Assembly (NCBI GenBank): GCA_016935955.1
Contig: JAFGPY010000179.1
Span: 1-35,277, forward strand
Reading direction: 5' to 3'
DNA length: 35,277 bases
Source of the DNA: Planctomycetota bacterium
GTDB lineage: Bacteria > Planctomycetota > Phycisphaerae > FEN-1346 > JAACEH01
Positions 1 through 7,666 of the stretch are shown one piece after another. Numbering within the stretch: position 1 is the stretch's first letter; every line of letters begins with the position of its first letter. A model generated the notes under the pieces. The model saw nothing but the letters and a program-made list of their open reading frames with translations, made no database searches and was not told the origin of the DNA. The position numbers and the translations under genes were made by a program.

Positions 1-348
1 GCCAAGGGCTCGTTCTACGTGGACGTCCACGGGCCCACGGGCACGAAGCAGGCCGACTACGGCGAGAGGCAACTGCCCAAGGGCGACCACTACGACATTC
101 CCTACGGCTGCCTCGTACCGCGCGACGTCGACGACCTGCTGGTCGCCGGCCGCTGCCTGAGCGCCGATCACGAGGCCCTGGGCTCAGTCCGCGTGATGTA
201 CCCGTGTATGGCCATGGGCGAGGCTGCGGGAGTGGCTGCCGCCATGAGCCTGGACGCCGGGTGTTTGCCAAGAGATATCGACGTGTCTGCCCTGAGAAGC
301 GAACTGTTGCGGCGAGGCGCCATTATCGATCAGCCGGTCAATGAGTGA
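1..348 (+). CDS. FAD-dependent oxidoreductase, C-terminal part (5' end outside window)
   Basis: The reading frame is open from base 1 and ends in TGA at 346-348, so only the last 115 residues are present. The visible part matches the C-terminal end of the FAD_oxidored family: DIPYGCLVPRDVDDLLVAGR, then SADHEALGSVRVM, then a Gly/Ala-rich helix with MGEAAGVAAAM, which in this family packs against the flavin. The dinucleotide-binding N-terminus is not in the window, so the substrate cannot be judged. Planctomycetes carry many such proteins of unknown substrate. Its stop lies just upstream of the preferred rex start, so the two may be co-transcribed. That would pair a flavin oxidoreductase with a redox-sensing repressor, but this is inference. 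Confidence 0.85.
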   Translation, partial: AKGSFYVDVHGPTGTKQADYGERQLPKGDHYDIPYGCLVPRDVDDLLVAGRCLSADHEALGSVRVMYPCMAMGEAAGVAAAMSLDAGCLPRDIDVSALRSELLRRGAIIDQPVNE

Positions 349-364
349 ACGGAGACGCGGCCTC

Positions 365-1009
365 ATGCGAGACACCATCCCGAAGGCCACCATGTCGCGG
401 ATCAGTCTCTATCTGCACGAGGTGGAACAGTGGCAGCAACAGGGGCATGAGAAGATTTCCAGTCAGCAGCTTGCTGAGATTCTGGGCCTGACGGCTACAC
501 AGGTGCGCAAAGACCTGACCCATTTTGGTCAGTTCGGCCGCCCGGGCGTCGGCTACCACTGCGGCGAACTCATTCGGCAGCTGCGTCTCATCCTGGGTAC
601 CGATCGCGTCCGCCATGTAGCCCTGGTCGGCTGCGGCAACCTGGGCCGCGCCTTGGCCACGTACCCGCGCTTCGAGAAGCGCGGCTTCAGCATCGTCGCG
701 GTGTTCGACAACGATCCCCGCAAGATCGGCCGCAAGGTCGGCCCCCACAAGGTCCAGGACATGTCCCACCTGTCAGCCGTCTGCCGCCAGAAGGACATCA
801 CGCTAGCGATCCTTGCCGTACCGGCCGCAGCCGCTCAGGACGTGGCCGACCGTCTCGTGGCCGCAGGAGTCTATGGTATTCTGAATTTCGCGATTGTGGG
901 TTTGGCCGCTCCGTCGGACGTCGTCGTGTCGACTGTGGCTCTGTCCATGGAACTGGAGCAGTTGGGGCTTGCCGTCCGCCTCCGGCATCACGGCACTCGG
1001 GACGCCTAG
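365..1009 (+). CDS. rex: Redox-sensing transcriptional repressor Rex
   Basis: Rex binds DNA when NAD+ is high and leaves it when NADH rises, controlling fermentation and respiration genes. The N-terminal winged helix is clear (RISLYLHEVEQW, then SSQQLAEILGLTATQVRKDL, then FGQFGRPGVGY). It is followed by a Rossmann domain with the NAD-binding signature VALVGCGNLGRAL and the acidic end of beta-2 in VAVFDNDPRKIG. The length of 214 residues is normal for the family. ATG at 365 is preferred because GGAG lies 10 nt upstream at 351-354. An in-frame ATG at 341 would overlap the oxidoreductase stop by 8 nt and has no ribosome-binding site. I found no full Rex operator (TTGTGAA-N4-TTCACAA) in the window. 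Confidence 0.95.
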   Translation: MRDTIPKATMSRISLYLHEVEQWQQQGHEKISSQQLAEILGLTATQVRKDLTHFGQFGRPGVGYHCGELIRQLRLILGTDRVRHVALVGCGNLGRALATYPRFEKRGFSIVAVFDNDPRKIGRKVGPHKVQDMSHLSAVCRQKDITLAILAVPAAAAQDVADRLVAAGVYGILNFAIVGLAAPSDVVVSTVALSMELEQLGLAVRLRHHGTRDA

Positions 1010-1011
1010 CG

Positions 1012-1197
1012 TCACCTGCCCGGCGGCCCTGAGATCTTGCCGATAACCGTGCGGTCTGCGGCCTCCTGGGCCGCCCGAATAGCCAGTGCTTCCCTGCCGC
1101 AGGCGGTGTTAAGACAACGGTGCCGCACGTAGACCTTGCCGTCCCACACTTCTCGCAGCGTGGCCACCATGGCTGAACCGCATTCCTGGCACTTCAT
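1012..1197 (-). CDS. Small zinc-ribbon protein
   Basis: A 61-residue protein with two Cys pairs, MKCQECGSAM near the N-terminus and RHRCLNTACGRE in the middle. The spacing (CxxC, about 22 residues, then CxxxxC) fits a single zinc ribbon. No other domain is visible, so it may be a nucleic-acid-binding or adaptor peptide. GGAGG and GGAG sequences lie directly upstream of the ATG (complement of 1198-1215), which supports translation despite the small size. It converges with rex with only 2 nt between the stop codons. No specific function can be assigned. Confidence 0.7.
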   Translation of the reverse strand: MKCQECGSAMVATLREVWDGKVYVRHRCLNTACGREALAIRAAQEAADRTVIGKISGPPGR

Positions 1198-1434
1198 TGC
1201 TCCAACCTCCGTCCCCCCTGGTGGACTTTTGGTCGGCCCCTCAGTAATGCTACCTATCGACAGCTTTTGTTCTTATCTTTAGTTCACACTTTGCGTTTCC
1301 TGCGATCTACGGCTTGTCGTCCGAAATGTCACGATATGCGGCTCGGATGGGAGGGCCTTGCCTTGTCGGTTTCAGGGCGGTACCATGCAGGCGTGCCCCT
1401 GACGAAACTGGACTGGAGGCTCGCGCTGAAGCCC
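1198..1434. other. Intergenic region between divergent genes
   Basis: This 237-nt gap separates the zinc-ribbon gene (minus) from the DUF4159 gene (plus). The frame of the plus gene stays open back to a TTG at 1267. That extension has no signal-peptide character and lacks a good ribosome-binding site, so I leave it out. The stretch around 1262-1300 is AT-richer than its surroundings and probably holds promoters for one or both genes, but I could not pick convincing -35/-10 pairs. Confidence 0.4.
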
Positions 1435-3741
1435 ATGAAGCTGATCGCCATTGCCGCAACCGCCGTCACTCTTTTTGTAGAACCGCTGATCGCTCAAGCC
1501 CCCACGGACGAACAGATCGACGAAGCCATCGAGCGAGGTGTCCGACACCTGTGGAGCACGCAGCAGGACAGCGGTTTTTTCAGTGACCTCGATCCCAGGA
1601 ACATTCCCTCTCCGCCGACCACCAGGGCCTATCCGGGCGATCGGACGATCATGGCCTTGATCGTCCTGGCCTATGCGGGCGAAAGCATGGACAAGCCCGA
1701 GATGCAGAAGGCCCTGAAAGCGCTTGATGAGCTTCCGGTCGAGCATACCTACCTGCTGGGCTTCCGCATCATCACCTACGCCGAACTATACCGGCGCAAC
1801 GACGATGCGAAGAAGCGCCGCGCCCTGCGTACAGCCATCAAGCGAGACGCCGATCTGCTGGTGGACATTCAGATGGAGCAAGGCCCGTGGTTCTACTACA
1901 GGAACACGAACGCGAGCACGTGGGACTTCTCCAATACACAGATCGCCGTGCTCGGCCTGCGCGAGGCGGTCGCGTGCGGCGTGGAAGTCAATCCGCAGAC
2001 CTTCGAAAAGGTGCTTCAACTCTACCTCCAGAAACAGCGCGACGACGGCGGGTGGAACTACGGACGCCCCGGCAACTGGGAACAGCACGTCAGCTACGGC
2101 TCGATGACAGCGGCCGCCGTGGCCAGTCTGTTCATCTGCCGCGACGTTCTCGATCCGGAACAAGGTTGCCCCTGCAGGAACAATCGTTCGCGAAAGCGCA
2201 ATGCCCAGGTCAATACGGCCATCTACCGCGGCGTCGATTGGCTGGGGCAGAACTTCAGCGCCACGGAGAATCCGGGCTTCGGCGGCGCGCGGCTCTACTA
2301 CTGGCTCTATGCCTGCGAGCGTGTGGGAATTCACACGGGCTTCAAGTATCTGGGCACCCACAACTGGTACGTCGAGGGCGCCACCCGCATTCTGGCCACG
2401 CAACAGCCCGACGGCAGTTGGGGCACTTTCGACCGTACGGCTTTTGCCCTGCTGTTCCTGATCAAGGGGCGCGGCCCCATCCTCATGAACAAGCTCCAGA
2501 TCGGCGAGGCGTGGGACCTGCACCCGCGCGATGCGGCCCACCTGGCCGACTTCGTCGGCGGCATCAAGGAGCAACGATTCAACTGGCAGGTCATCCACAT
2601 GGGCATCCCGGTCGAGGAGATGCACGACGCCCCGATCCTCTACATCACGCTGGAGGAACCCGTGGAGTTGACCGACGAACAGAAGAAGAAACTGCGCGAC
2701 TATACCGACACCGGCGGCACGATTCTCTTTGAGGCCAGCTGCGGCAGCAAAACGGTGGCCCAGTGGTGGGAGGGCGTGTGCCGGGAGGTCTGGCCCGAAT
2801 GGGAGTTCCAGCACATCGGCCCGAATCATCCCCTATGGTCGGCCGACCTGGACTTAGCGCAGGGCCAACGTCTGCCCGCCGCGTTTCGCGGTCTCGACGA
2901 CGGCATGCGCACGTTCCTCTACTACTCGCCGCAGGATATCTCCTGCAAGTGGCATACCGAGGCCGTGGCCAAGGACGAGGCCATTTTCAAGGTGGGCAAC
3001 AACCTGTACGCCTATGCGACCGACCGTGCCAAGATCCGCGGACGGCTGGCCGGCCGCGAGGTCGGCGTCGGGACGAAGTATGCCGATCAGAAGTCGGCCC
3101 TGCAAGGCGCTGCCGGCGCCTTGACCGTCGCCGCCCTGAAGCATGGCGGCCGGTGGCACGTCAACCGACACTACCACCCGTGGCAGATTCTGGGCGAGGA
3201 CCTGCGGCAATCGGCCGGCCTCGAATTGCGGGAGACTGAACCCGTCGATTCCGGACAGCCGATCGCCGCGGACATCGGTCTGCTCTACCTCGCCGGTCGC
3301 GACCTGCTCGAATTCAACGACGGCGCCGTGGGGCAACTGAAGGCCTATGTCTCGGGCGGGGGATTTCTTCTGGCTGAGGCGATCATGGGCGACGAGAAAT
3401 TCGACGGCCAGTTCCGCAAGGCCATGGAGTCCGCGGGCCTGACGCTCAAGCCGCTTGATGACTCGCACCCGCTGATCACCGGCGCCATGAGCGACAGCCA
3501 CGGCTACGCCATCGCCAGGCCCGACTACACGTTCATACTCCGCAGCAGCCGCGTGGGCAAACAACTGCCGGAACTGGTCGGCATCTACCAGGGCGATCGC
3601 CTGGTAGGCGTCTACAGCCCGTTCGACATCATGTACTCGCAAACCGGATGCAAGGCCTTCAACAGTCGCGGCTACACGGCTGACGACGCGCGGGCCCTGG
3701 CCACGAACATCGCCCTGTTCGCCTGCCGACGCAGACAGTAA
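1435..3741 (+). CDS. Secreted barrel-repeat/DUF4159 fusion protein
   Basis: A 768-residue protein. The ATG at 1435 begins a good signal peptide (MKLIAIAATAVTLFVEPLIA, cleavage before QAP), with GGAGG at 1415-1419 at a rather long spacing. Residues about 25-380 form squalene-cyclase/prenyltransferase-like repeats: DEAIERGVRHLWSTQQ, KQRDDGGWNYGRPG, and QQPDGSWGTFDRTAFALLFL. From about residue 400 a DUF4159 domain follows (NWQVIHMGIPVEEMHDAPIL, then LRDYTDTGGTILFEA). A related second half (LKAYVSGGGFLLAEA, ending VYSPFDIMYSQ) suggests flavodoxin-like beta/alpha units. The acidic motif of class II cyclases is not intact: the matching positions read SYGSMTAAA and GTFDRTAFA. It is probably periplasmic, with a binding or structural role. 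It heads the barrel-gene cluster facing the MoxR/VWA operon. Confidence 0.88.
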   Translation: MKLIAIAATAVTLFVEPLIAQAPTDEQIDEAIERGVRHLWSTQQDSGFFSDLDPRNIPSPPTTRAYPGDRTIMALIVLAYAGESMDKPEMQKALKALDELPVEHTYLLGFRIITYAELYRRNDDAKKRRALRTAIKRDADLLVDIQMEQGPWFYYRNTNASTWDFSNTQIAVLGLREAVACGVEVNPQTFEKVLQLYLQKQRDDGGWNYGRPGNWEQHVSYGSMTAAAVASLFICRDVLDPEQGCPCRNNRSRKRNAQVNTAIYRGVDWLGQNFSATENPGFGGARLYYWLYACERVGIHTGFKYLGTHNWYVEGATRILATQQPDGSWGTFDRTAFALLFLIKGRGPILMNKLQIGEAWDLHPRDAAHLADFVGGIKEQRFNWQVIHMGIPVEEMHDAPILYITLEEPVELTDEQKKKLRDYTDTGGTILFEASCGSKTVAQWWEGVCREVWPEWEFQHIGPNHPLWSADLDLAQGQRLPAAFRGLDDGMRTFLYYSPQDISCKWHTEAVAKDEAIFKVGNNLYAYATDRAKIRGRLAGREVGVGTKYADQKSALQGAAGALTVAALKHGGRWHVNRHYHPWQILGEDLRQSAGLELRETEPVDSGQPIAADIGLLYLAGRDLLEFNDGAVGQLKAYVSGGGFLLAEAIMGDEKFDGQFRKAMESAGLTLKPLDDSHPLITGAMSDSHGYAIARPDYTFILRSSRVGKQLPELVGIYQGDRLVGVYSPFDIMYSQTGCKAFNSRGYTADDARALATNIALFACRRRQ

Positions 3742-3743
3742 GC

Positions 3744-3783
3744 GACCGCAAGCTGATCGGCCCGGCTTTGCCGCTTTACGGTC
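3744..3783 (+). terminator. Possible 3' hairpin after the DUF4159 gene
   Basis: Directly after the TAA stop, GACCG (3744-3748) and AAGC (3750-3753) pair with GCTT (3773-3776) and CGGTC (3779-3783). This gives an imperfect stem of about nine pairs. No T-run follows, so it may be a weak terminator or an mRNA 3' end structure. Confidence 0.3.
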
Positions 3784-3818
3784 ACGTAGCCGCACACTGG
3801 TTGCTACTGGTTTTCCCG

Positions 3819-3845
3819 TTGACAGAGGAAGGCTCATGGGATAAC
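3819..3845 (+). promoter_or_regulatory. Possible promoter for the three barrel genes
   Basis: A perfect TTGACA lies at 3819-3824 and GATAAC (4 of 6 to consensus) at 3840-3845, with a short 15-nt spacer. It sits in the 249-nt gap before the first barrel gene and would leave a leader of about 140 nt. The -35 match is good, but the spacer is poor. Confidence 0.35.
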
Positions 3846-3990
3846 CTTGGATGCGGCGACAGGCGGTTGGGCGGACGTGATGAGCGACAATCCATTGCCC
3901 GTGGGTGCGGGACTCACACGAAACCAGAGAGCAAGCACGTTCGTCTAACAGGATGTGACGACGCCTGGATTGTTCAGCGAGGAACGCCGA

Positions 3991-5160
3991 ATGAGGCGGC
4001 AGACTGACCGATGGCTTCGTAGGGCGGCGGCAGTGATGCTTCTGGCTGCCGGCGGTCAGGTTTCGTGGGCGACCGACGGCGAGGACACGGTTGAGGATCC
4101 CATGGCGGTCCTGTCGCCCGAGCAGCAGCGTGCAGCCGCGAAGGCCATCGACAAGGCACTCGCCTGGCTGGCCACGCAGCAGAAGGCTGACGGTTCGTTT
4201 GCGGCTCCCGACAGCGGACAACCGGGCATCACGGCCTTCTGCCTGCTGGCCGTGCTCAGTCGCGGCCACCTTCCCGGCCACGGTCCGTACGGCGGCCACA
4301 TGGACCGCGGCATCGAATTCGTCCTGGCTTGCCAGAAACCGAACGACGTGTTTATCAAGAACGCCCCCGGTCCGACGCACCAGTACCAGCAGCCGTCGCA
4401 GACGGCCGTCTACAACCATGCCCTGGCCGCACTGATGCTGTGCGAGGTATACGGCATGACGGGAGGCGAGACAAACGGCCGCATCCGCCAGGGTATCGAG
4501 GGCGCTATCCGGTACACGCTGGCCCTGCAGCGGCGCAGGAAGTTCAGGAGTATCGATCGCGGCGGGTGGCGGTATTACCATCCGTATCGGAAGACCCAGG
4601 TTGACAGCGACATGTCGGTCACGTCCTGGCAACTGATGTTTCTGCGATCGGCCAAGAACGCCGGCTTCGAAATTCCGAGCGAGGCGGTTGACGAGGCCGT
4701 CGAGTACGTGACGCGTTGTGGGGACAACCGCTTCGGCGGCGCGTTCAGCTACGGCATCGGTCACCCCAGCGAGGAGGAAGTCGGCCACGCGATGACCGGA
4801 GCGGGAATTCTGTCGCTCGCGATGGCCGGCCGGCATAACACGCAGCAGGCCCGATTCGCAGGCAACTGGATCCTCCGCCGACCCTATCCGCGATACAATG
4901 CCAATGCTCCGGGCGACGACGGTGGCCGCTATCATTACGCCGTCTTCTACTGCACCCAAGCCACGTTCCAGCTTGGAGAAATCTTCTGGAAGACGTTCTA
5001 TCCGCCAATCGTCAGTCAACTGATCGGCGGACAGAATCCCGATGGATCGTGGCAACAGGAGACGGGAAACGACCGTTATTTCGGCAATACCCACACGACG
5101 GCCTTGGCGGTTCTGACGCTGACCACGCCGTACCAGGTGTTGCCCATTCTGCAGCGTTGA
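3991..5160 (+). CDS. Secreted squalene-cyclase-like barrel protein, copy 1
   Basis: A 389-residue protein. The ATG at 3991 is chosen over an upstream GTG at 3955 because GAGGA (3979-3983) lies 7 nt before it and a signal peptide starts there (MRRQTDRWLRRAAAVMLLAA, ending VSWA). The mature part is one alpha/alpha-barrel of the prenyltransferase/squalene-oxidase-repeat type. It begins KAIDKALAWLATQQKADGSF, has NPDGSWQQE near the end, and closes with PYQVLPILQR. Residues about 191-214 read GGWRY, nine residues, then DSDMSVTSWQ. This layout resembles the GGWxF...DxDDTA region of class II terpene cyclases, but the last Asp is missing. It is the first of three paralogues, 32 nt from the next, so an operon is likely. 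Catalysis is unproven; a binding scaffold is equally possible. Confidence 0.88.
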   Translation: MRRQTDRWLRRAAAVMLLAAGGQVSWATDGEDTVEDPMAVLSPEQQRAAAKAIDKALAWLATQQKADGSFAAPDSGQPGITAFCLLAVLSRGHLPGHGPYGGHMDRGIEFVLACQKPNDVFIKNAPGPTHQYQQPSQTAVYNHALAALMLCEVYGMTGGETNGRIRQGIEGAIRYTLALQRRRKFRSIDRGGWRYYHPYRKTQVDSDMSVTSWQLMFLRSAKNAGFEIPSEAVDEAVEYVTRCGDNRFGGAFSYGIGHPSEEEVGHAMTGAGILSLAMAGRHNTQQARFAGNWILRRPYPRYNANAPGDDGGRYHYAVFYCTQATFQLGEIFWKTFYPPIVSQLIGGQNPDGSWQQETGNDRYFGNTHTTALAVLTLTTPYQVLPILQR

Positions 5161-5192
5161 GGCGTGCCGCACCAAGCGAGGGAGACTTGTCT

Positions 5193-6386
5193 ATGCAGTG
5201 CCGCAGTGGTTCATCACGTCGTCTATGCAGCACCTGTCGCACGGCGGGGCCGGTGGCCGTCATGCTTCTGGCCGTCGCGGTCGCATCGGCCCAGGAGGCC
5301 TTGACGGCCAGATCGCCGGACACGCCGCAACCGTCTCCCATGGACGTCTTGCAGCCGCAGCAACAGCGCGACGTCGAGGCCTCGGTCGACCGGGCCCTTG
5401 CCTGGCTGGCCACGCAACAACAACGCGACGGATCGTTCCTGGCCCCGGACGGAGGACAGCCGGGCATCACCGCCCTATGCATCATGGCCTTCCTCAGCCG
5501 AGGCCACCTGCCCGGCCAGGGGCCGTACGGGACACACCTGGATAAAGCCGTCGATTTTGTGCTCTCGTGCCAGAAGCCCAACGGGCTGATCTGCAAGCTC
5601 ACCCCCGGGCCGGTCTATTCGTCCGCGGGCCAGCACGATCCGACTCACTCCGGCCTCTACAACCATTCGATCAGCGGGCTGATGCTGTGCGAGGTCTTCG
5701 GCATGACCGAGGCCGAGCGGGCCCAGCGGATCCGTCGTGCCGTCGACAAGGCCATCAACACGGCCCTGACCTACCAGAAACAACGGAAGCCCAATCCGAA
5801 TGATCGCGGCGGCTGGCGTTACGCTCGTCCGTGCGGAAAGGCGGAGAGCGATCTGTCGGTCACGTCCTGGCACCTGTTGTTCCTGCGTGCGGCCAAGAAC
5901 AGCGGATTCGAGGTCCCGACAGAATCCGTGGAGGAGGCCCTCGCGTATGTAAAGCGATGCTGGTCCCCGGGAAGCAAAACCTTCCTCTACACCATTCCGA
6001 ACGAGGGCTACATCAAGCGAGCCCAAGCCGGCATGGGCGTCCTCTCGCTGTCCATGGCCGGCGAGCACGACTCGCCCATGGCCCAGCAGGCCGGACAGTG
6101 GATACTGCAACACCCGTTCACATCGTACAACAGAGGGGGCGAATGGGACCGTTACCATTACGGCGTGTTCTACTGCACGCACGCCATGTTCCAGTTGGGC
6201 GGCACATACTGGCAGAAGTTCTTCCCGCCACTCGTCAAGACGCTGCTGGCCAATCAGGGACGAGATGGATCCTGGCAACCCGAGGCCCTCGGCAGGAACG
6301 ATCTGTTCGGCAACGCCTATACCACGAGCCTGGTCGTAATGTCGCTGACCGCGCCGTACCAGCTTCTTCCGATCTTTCAGCGATGA
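5193..6386 (+). CDS. Secreted squalene-cyclase-like barrel protein, copy 2
   Basis: A 397-residue paralogue of its neighbours. The ATG at 5193 follows GAGGGAG (5178-5184) at 8 nt; the frame stays open upstream to 5049, but that part lies inside copy 1 and has no signal. A Cys-containing N-terminus leads into a hydrophobic export segment (PVAVMLLAVAVASA, cleavage before QEA). The barrel starts VDRALAWLATQQQRDGSF and contains GQPGITALCIMAFLSRGHLP, which is nearly identical in all copies. Its copy of the acidic motif reads ESDLSVTSWH, so the first Asp is Glu here. It ends PYQLLPIFQR. Only 29 nt separate it from copy 3, consistent with co-transcription. The function is not known. Confidence 0.88.
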   Translation: MQCRSGSSRRLCSTCRTAGPVAVMLLAVAVASAQEALTARSPDTPQPSPMDVLQPQQQRDVEASVDRALAWLATQQQRDGSFLAPDGGQPGITALCIMAFLSRGHLPGQGPYGTHLDKAVDFVLSCQKPNGLICKLTPGPVYSSAGQHDPTHSGLYNHSISGLMLCEVFGMTEAERAQRIRRAVDKAINTALTYQKQRKPNPNDRGGWRYARPCGKAESDLSVTSWHLLFLRAAKNSGFEVPTESVEEALAYVKRCWSPGSKTFLYTIPNEGYIKRAQAGMGVLSLSMAGEHDSPMAQQAGQWILQHPFTSYNRGGEWDRYHYGVFYCTHAMFQLGGTYWQKFFPPLVKTLLANQGRDGSWQPEALGRNDLFGNAYTTSLVVMSLTAPYQLLPIFQR

Positions 6387-6415
6387 GGACGTTCGCACAC
6401 GACAGAGGAAACGCC

Positions 6416-7621
6416 ATGATGTCACGGAACCGTCAGCCATCGAATCCTGGCCGGACCATCCGCCACACGATTTGTGCGGCAGCCGTGCTGACCCTGGCCG
6501 CTGCCGTTGCCCCGGCCCAGGAGACGTCGAAGGCCCAATCCCCCGCCCCGACGGTATCGTCCCCCATGGACGTTCTGTCGTCGCAACAGTGGCGAGAGGT
6601 TGAGACCTCGGTTGATCGGGCGCTGGCCTGGCTGGCCACCCGGCAGCAGGCCAACGGCTCCTTCTCGTCGCCCGACAGCGGGCAACCGGGTATCACGGCC
6701 CTGTGCGTCCTGGCTTTTCTCAGCCGCGGGCATTTGCCCGACCAGGGACCGTACGGCTCTCACCTCCGCAAGGCCGTCGATTTCGTTCTCTCGTGTCAGA
6801 AGGACAACGGGCTGCTGACGTACCAGATACCCGGCCCGACGCACCAGTCGCGACAGGCGTCACATGCGGCCACCTACAACCACGCCATCAGTTCGGTGAT
6901 GCTCTGCGAGGTCTACGGCATGGCGGGAGAGAAGCCCGCACGCTCGATACGCGTGGCGATCGATCGCGCGTTGGCGTTCACCGTGGCCCACCAGAAGGTC
7001 GTAAAGCGGCGAAACCAGGACAAGGGAGGTTGGAGGTATCTGCGTCGCTTCGGCGACAATACCGACAGCGACCTGTCCATCACGTCCTGGCAACTGATGT
7101 TCCTGCGGGCCGCCAAGAACGCCGGCTTCGAGGTTCCCAGCGAGACCGTCGAGGAGGGGATCAAGTACGTGGAACGATGCGGAGCCCACCGTGACGGCAC
7201 GTTCCGCTACGGCCTCGGGTCGCCCAACGACGAGAGCATCACCTGGGCCATGGCCGGGGCCGGCATTCTGTCGCTCTCGATGGCCGGACGGCACGACACA
7301 CCCCTGGCCCGGCAGGCCGGAGACTGGCTGCTCAGACAGCCCTTCCACATCTACAAGCCGGCCTACACTACGTGGACGCGCTACAACCGGTACCACTACT
7401 CCATGTTCTACTGCAGCCAGGCCATGTACCAGTTGGGTGGCGATCACTGGCGACTGTTCTACCCGCGGATGACCCGGACGCTGCTGGCCAACCAGCAGAA
7501 GGACGGTTCGTGGGAAGAGGAGAACGGGGCCGACAACTACTTCGGCAACTCGTACACCACCGCCCTGGCCGTCATGGCCCTGAGCGTGCCCTACCAGGTG
7601 CTGCCGATCTTCCAACGCTAG
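6416..7621 (+). CDS. Secreted squalene-cyclase-like barrel protein, copy 3
   Basis: A 401-residue third paralogue. The start is the ATG at 6416 (a second ATG follows at once), with GAGGA at 6405-6409. The signal peptide hydrophobic core is AAAVLTLAAAVAPA, before QET. The barrel carries the same blocks as copies 1 and 2: PMDVL, VDRALAWLATRQQANGSF, YNHAISSVMLCEVYGM, DSDLSITSWQLMFLRAAKNA, NQQKDGSWEEE, and the C-terminal PYQVLPIFQR. Spacing between blocks is almost constant, so the three arose by tandem duplication and have kept the same fold. It converges with the DUF4175-like gene, whose stop lies 45 nt away. Confidence 0.88.
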   Translation: MMSRNRQPSNPGRTIRHTICAAAVLTLAAAVAPAQETSKAQSPAPTVSSPMDVLSSQQWREVETSVDRALAWLATRQQANGSFSSPDSGQPGITALCVLAFLSRGHLPDQGPYGSHLRKAVDFVLSCQKDNGLLTYQIPGPTHQSRQASHAATYNHAISSVMLCEVYGMAGEKPARSIRVAIDRALAFTVAHQKVVKRRNQDKGGWRYLRRFGDNTDSDLSITSWQLMFLRAAKNAGFEVPSETVEEGIKYVERCGAHRDGTFRYGLGSPNDESITWAMAGAGILSLSMAGRHDTPLARQAGDWLLRQPFHIYKPAYTTWTRYNRYHYSMFYCSQAMYQLGGDHWRLFYPRMTRTLLANQQKDGSWEEENGADNYFGNSYTTALAVMALSVPYQVLPIFQR

Positions 7622-7634
7622 CGCGAATCCGCCG

Positions 7635-7654
7635 AAAAATCCGGGCCCGGGATT
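7635..7654 (-). terminator. Probable intrinsic terminator of the MoxR/VWA operon
   Basis: Read on the minus strand, AATCC and GGATT arms (7638-7642 and 7650-7654) enclose a GC-rich CGGGCCC loop and are followed directly by five T residues (complement of 7635-7639). It lies just past the stop of the DUF4175-like gene, in the gap between convergent genes. Confidence 0.5.
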
Positions 7655-7666
7655 CCCGCCGCCGAC

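Noticed and set aside
2854..5175. A minus-strand open frame of about 773 codons opposite the DUF4159 and first barrel genes
   Set aside because: It crosses two well-supported genes, has no recognisable domain, and shows antisense composition.
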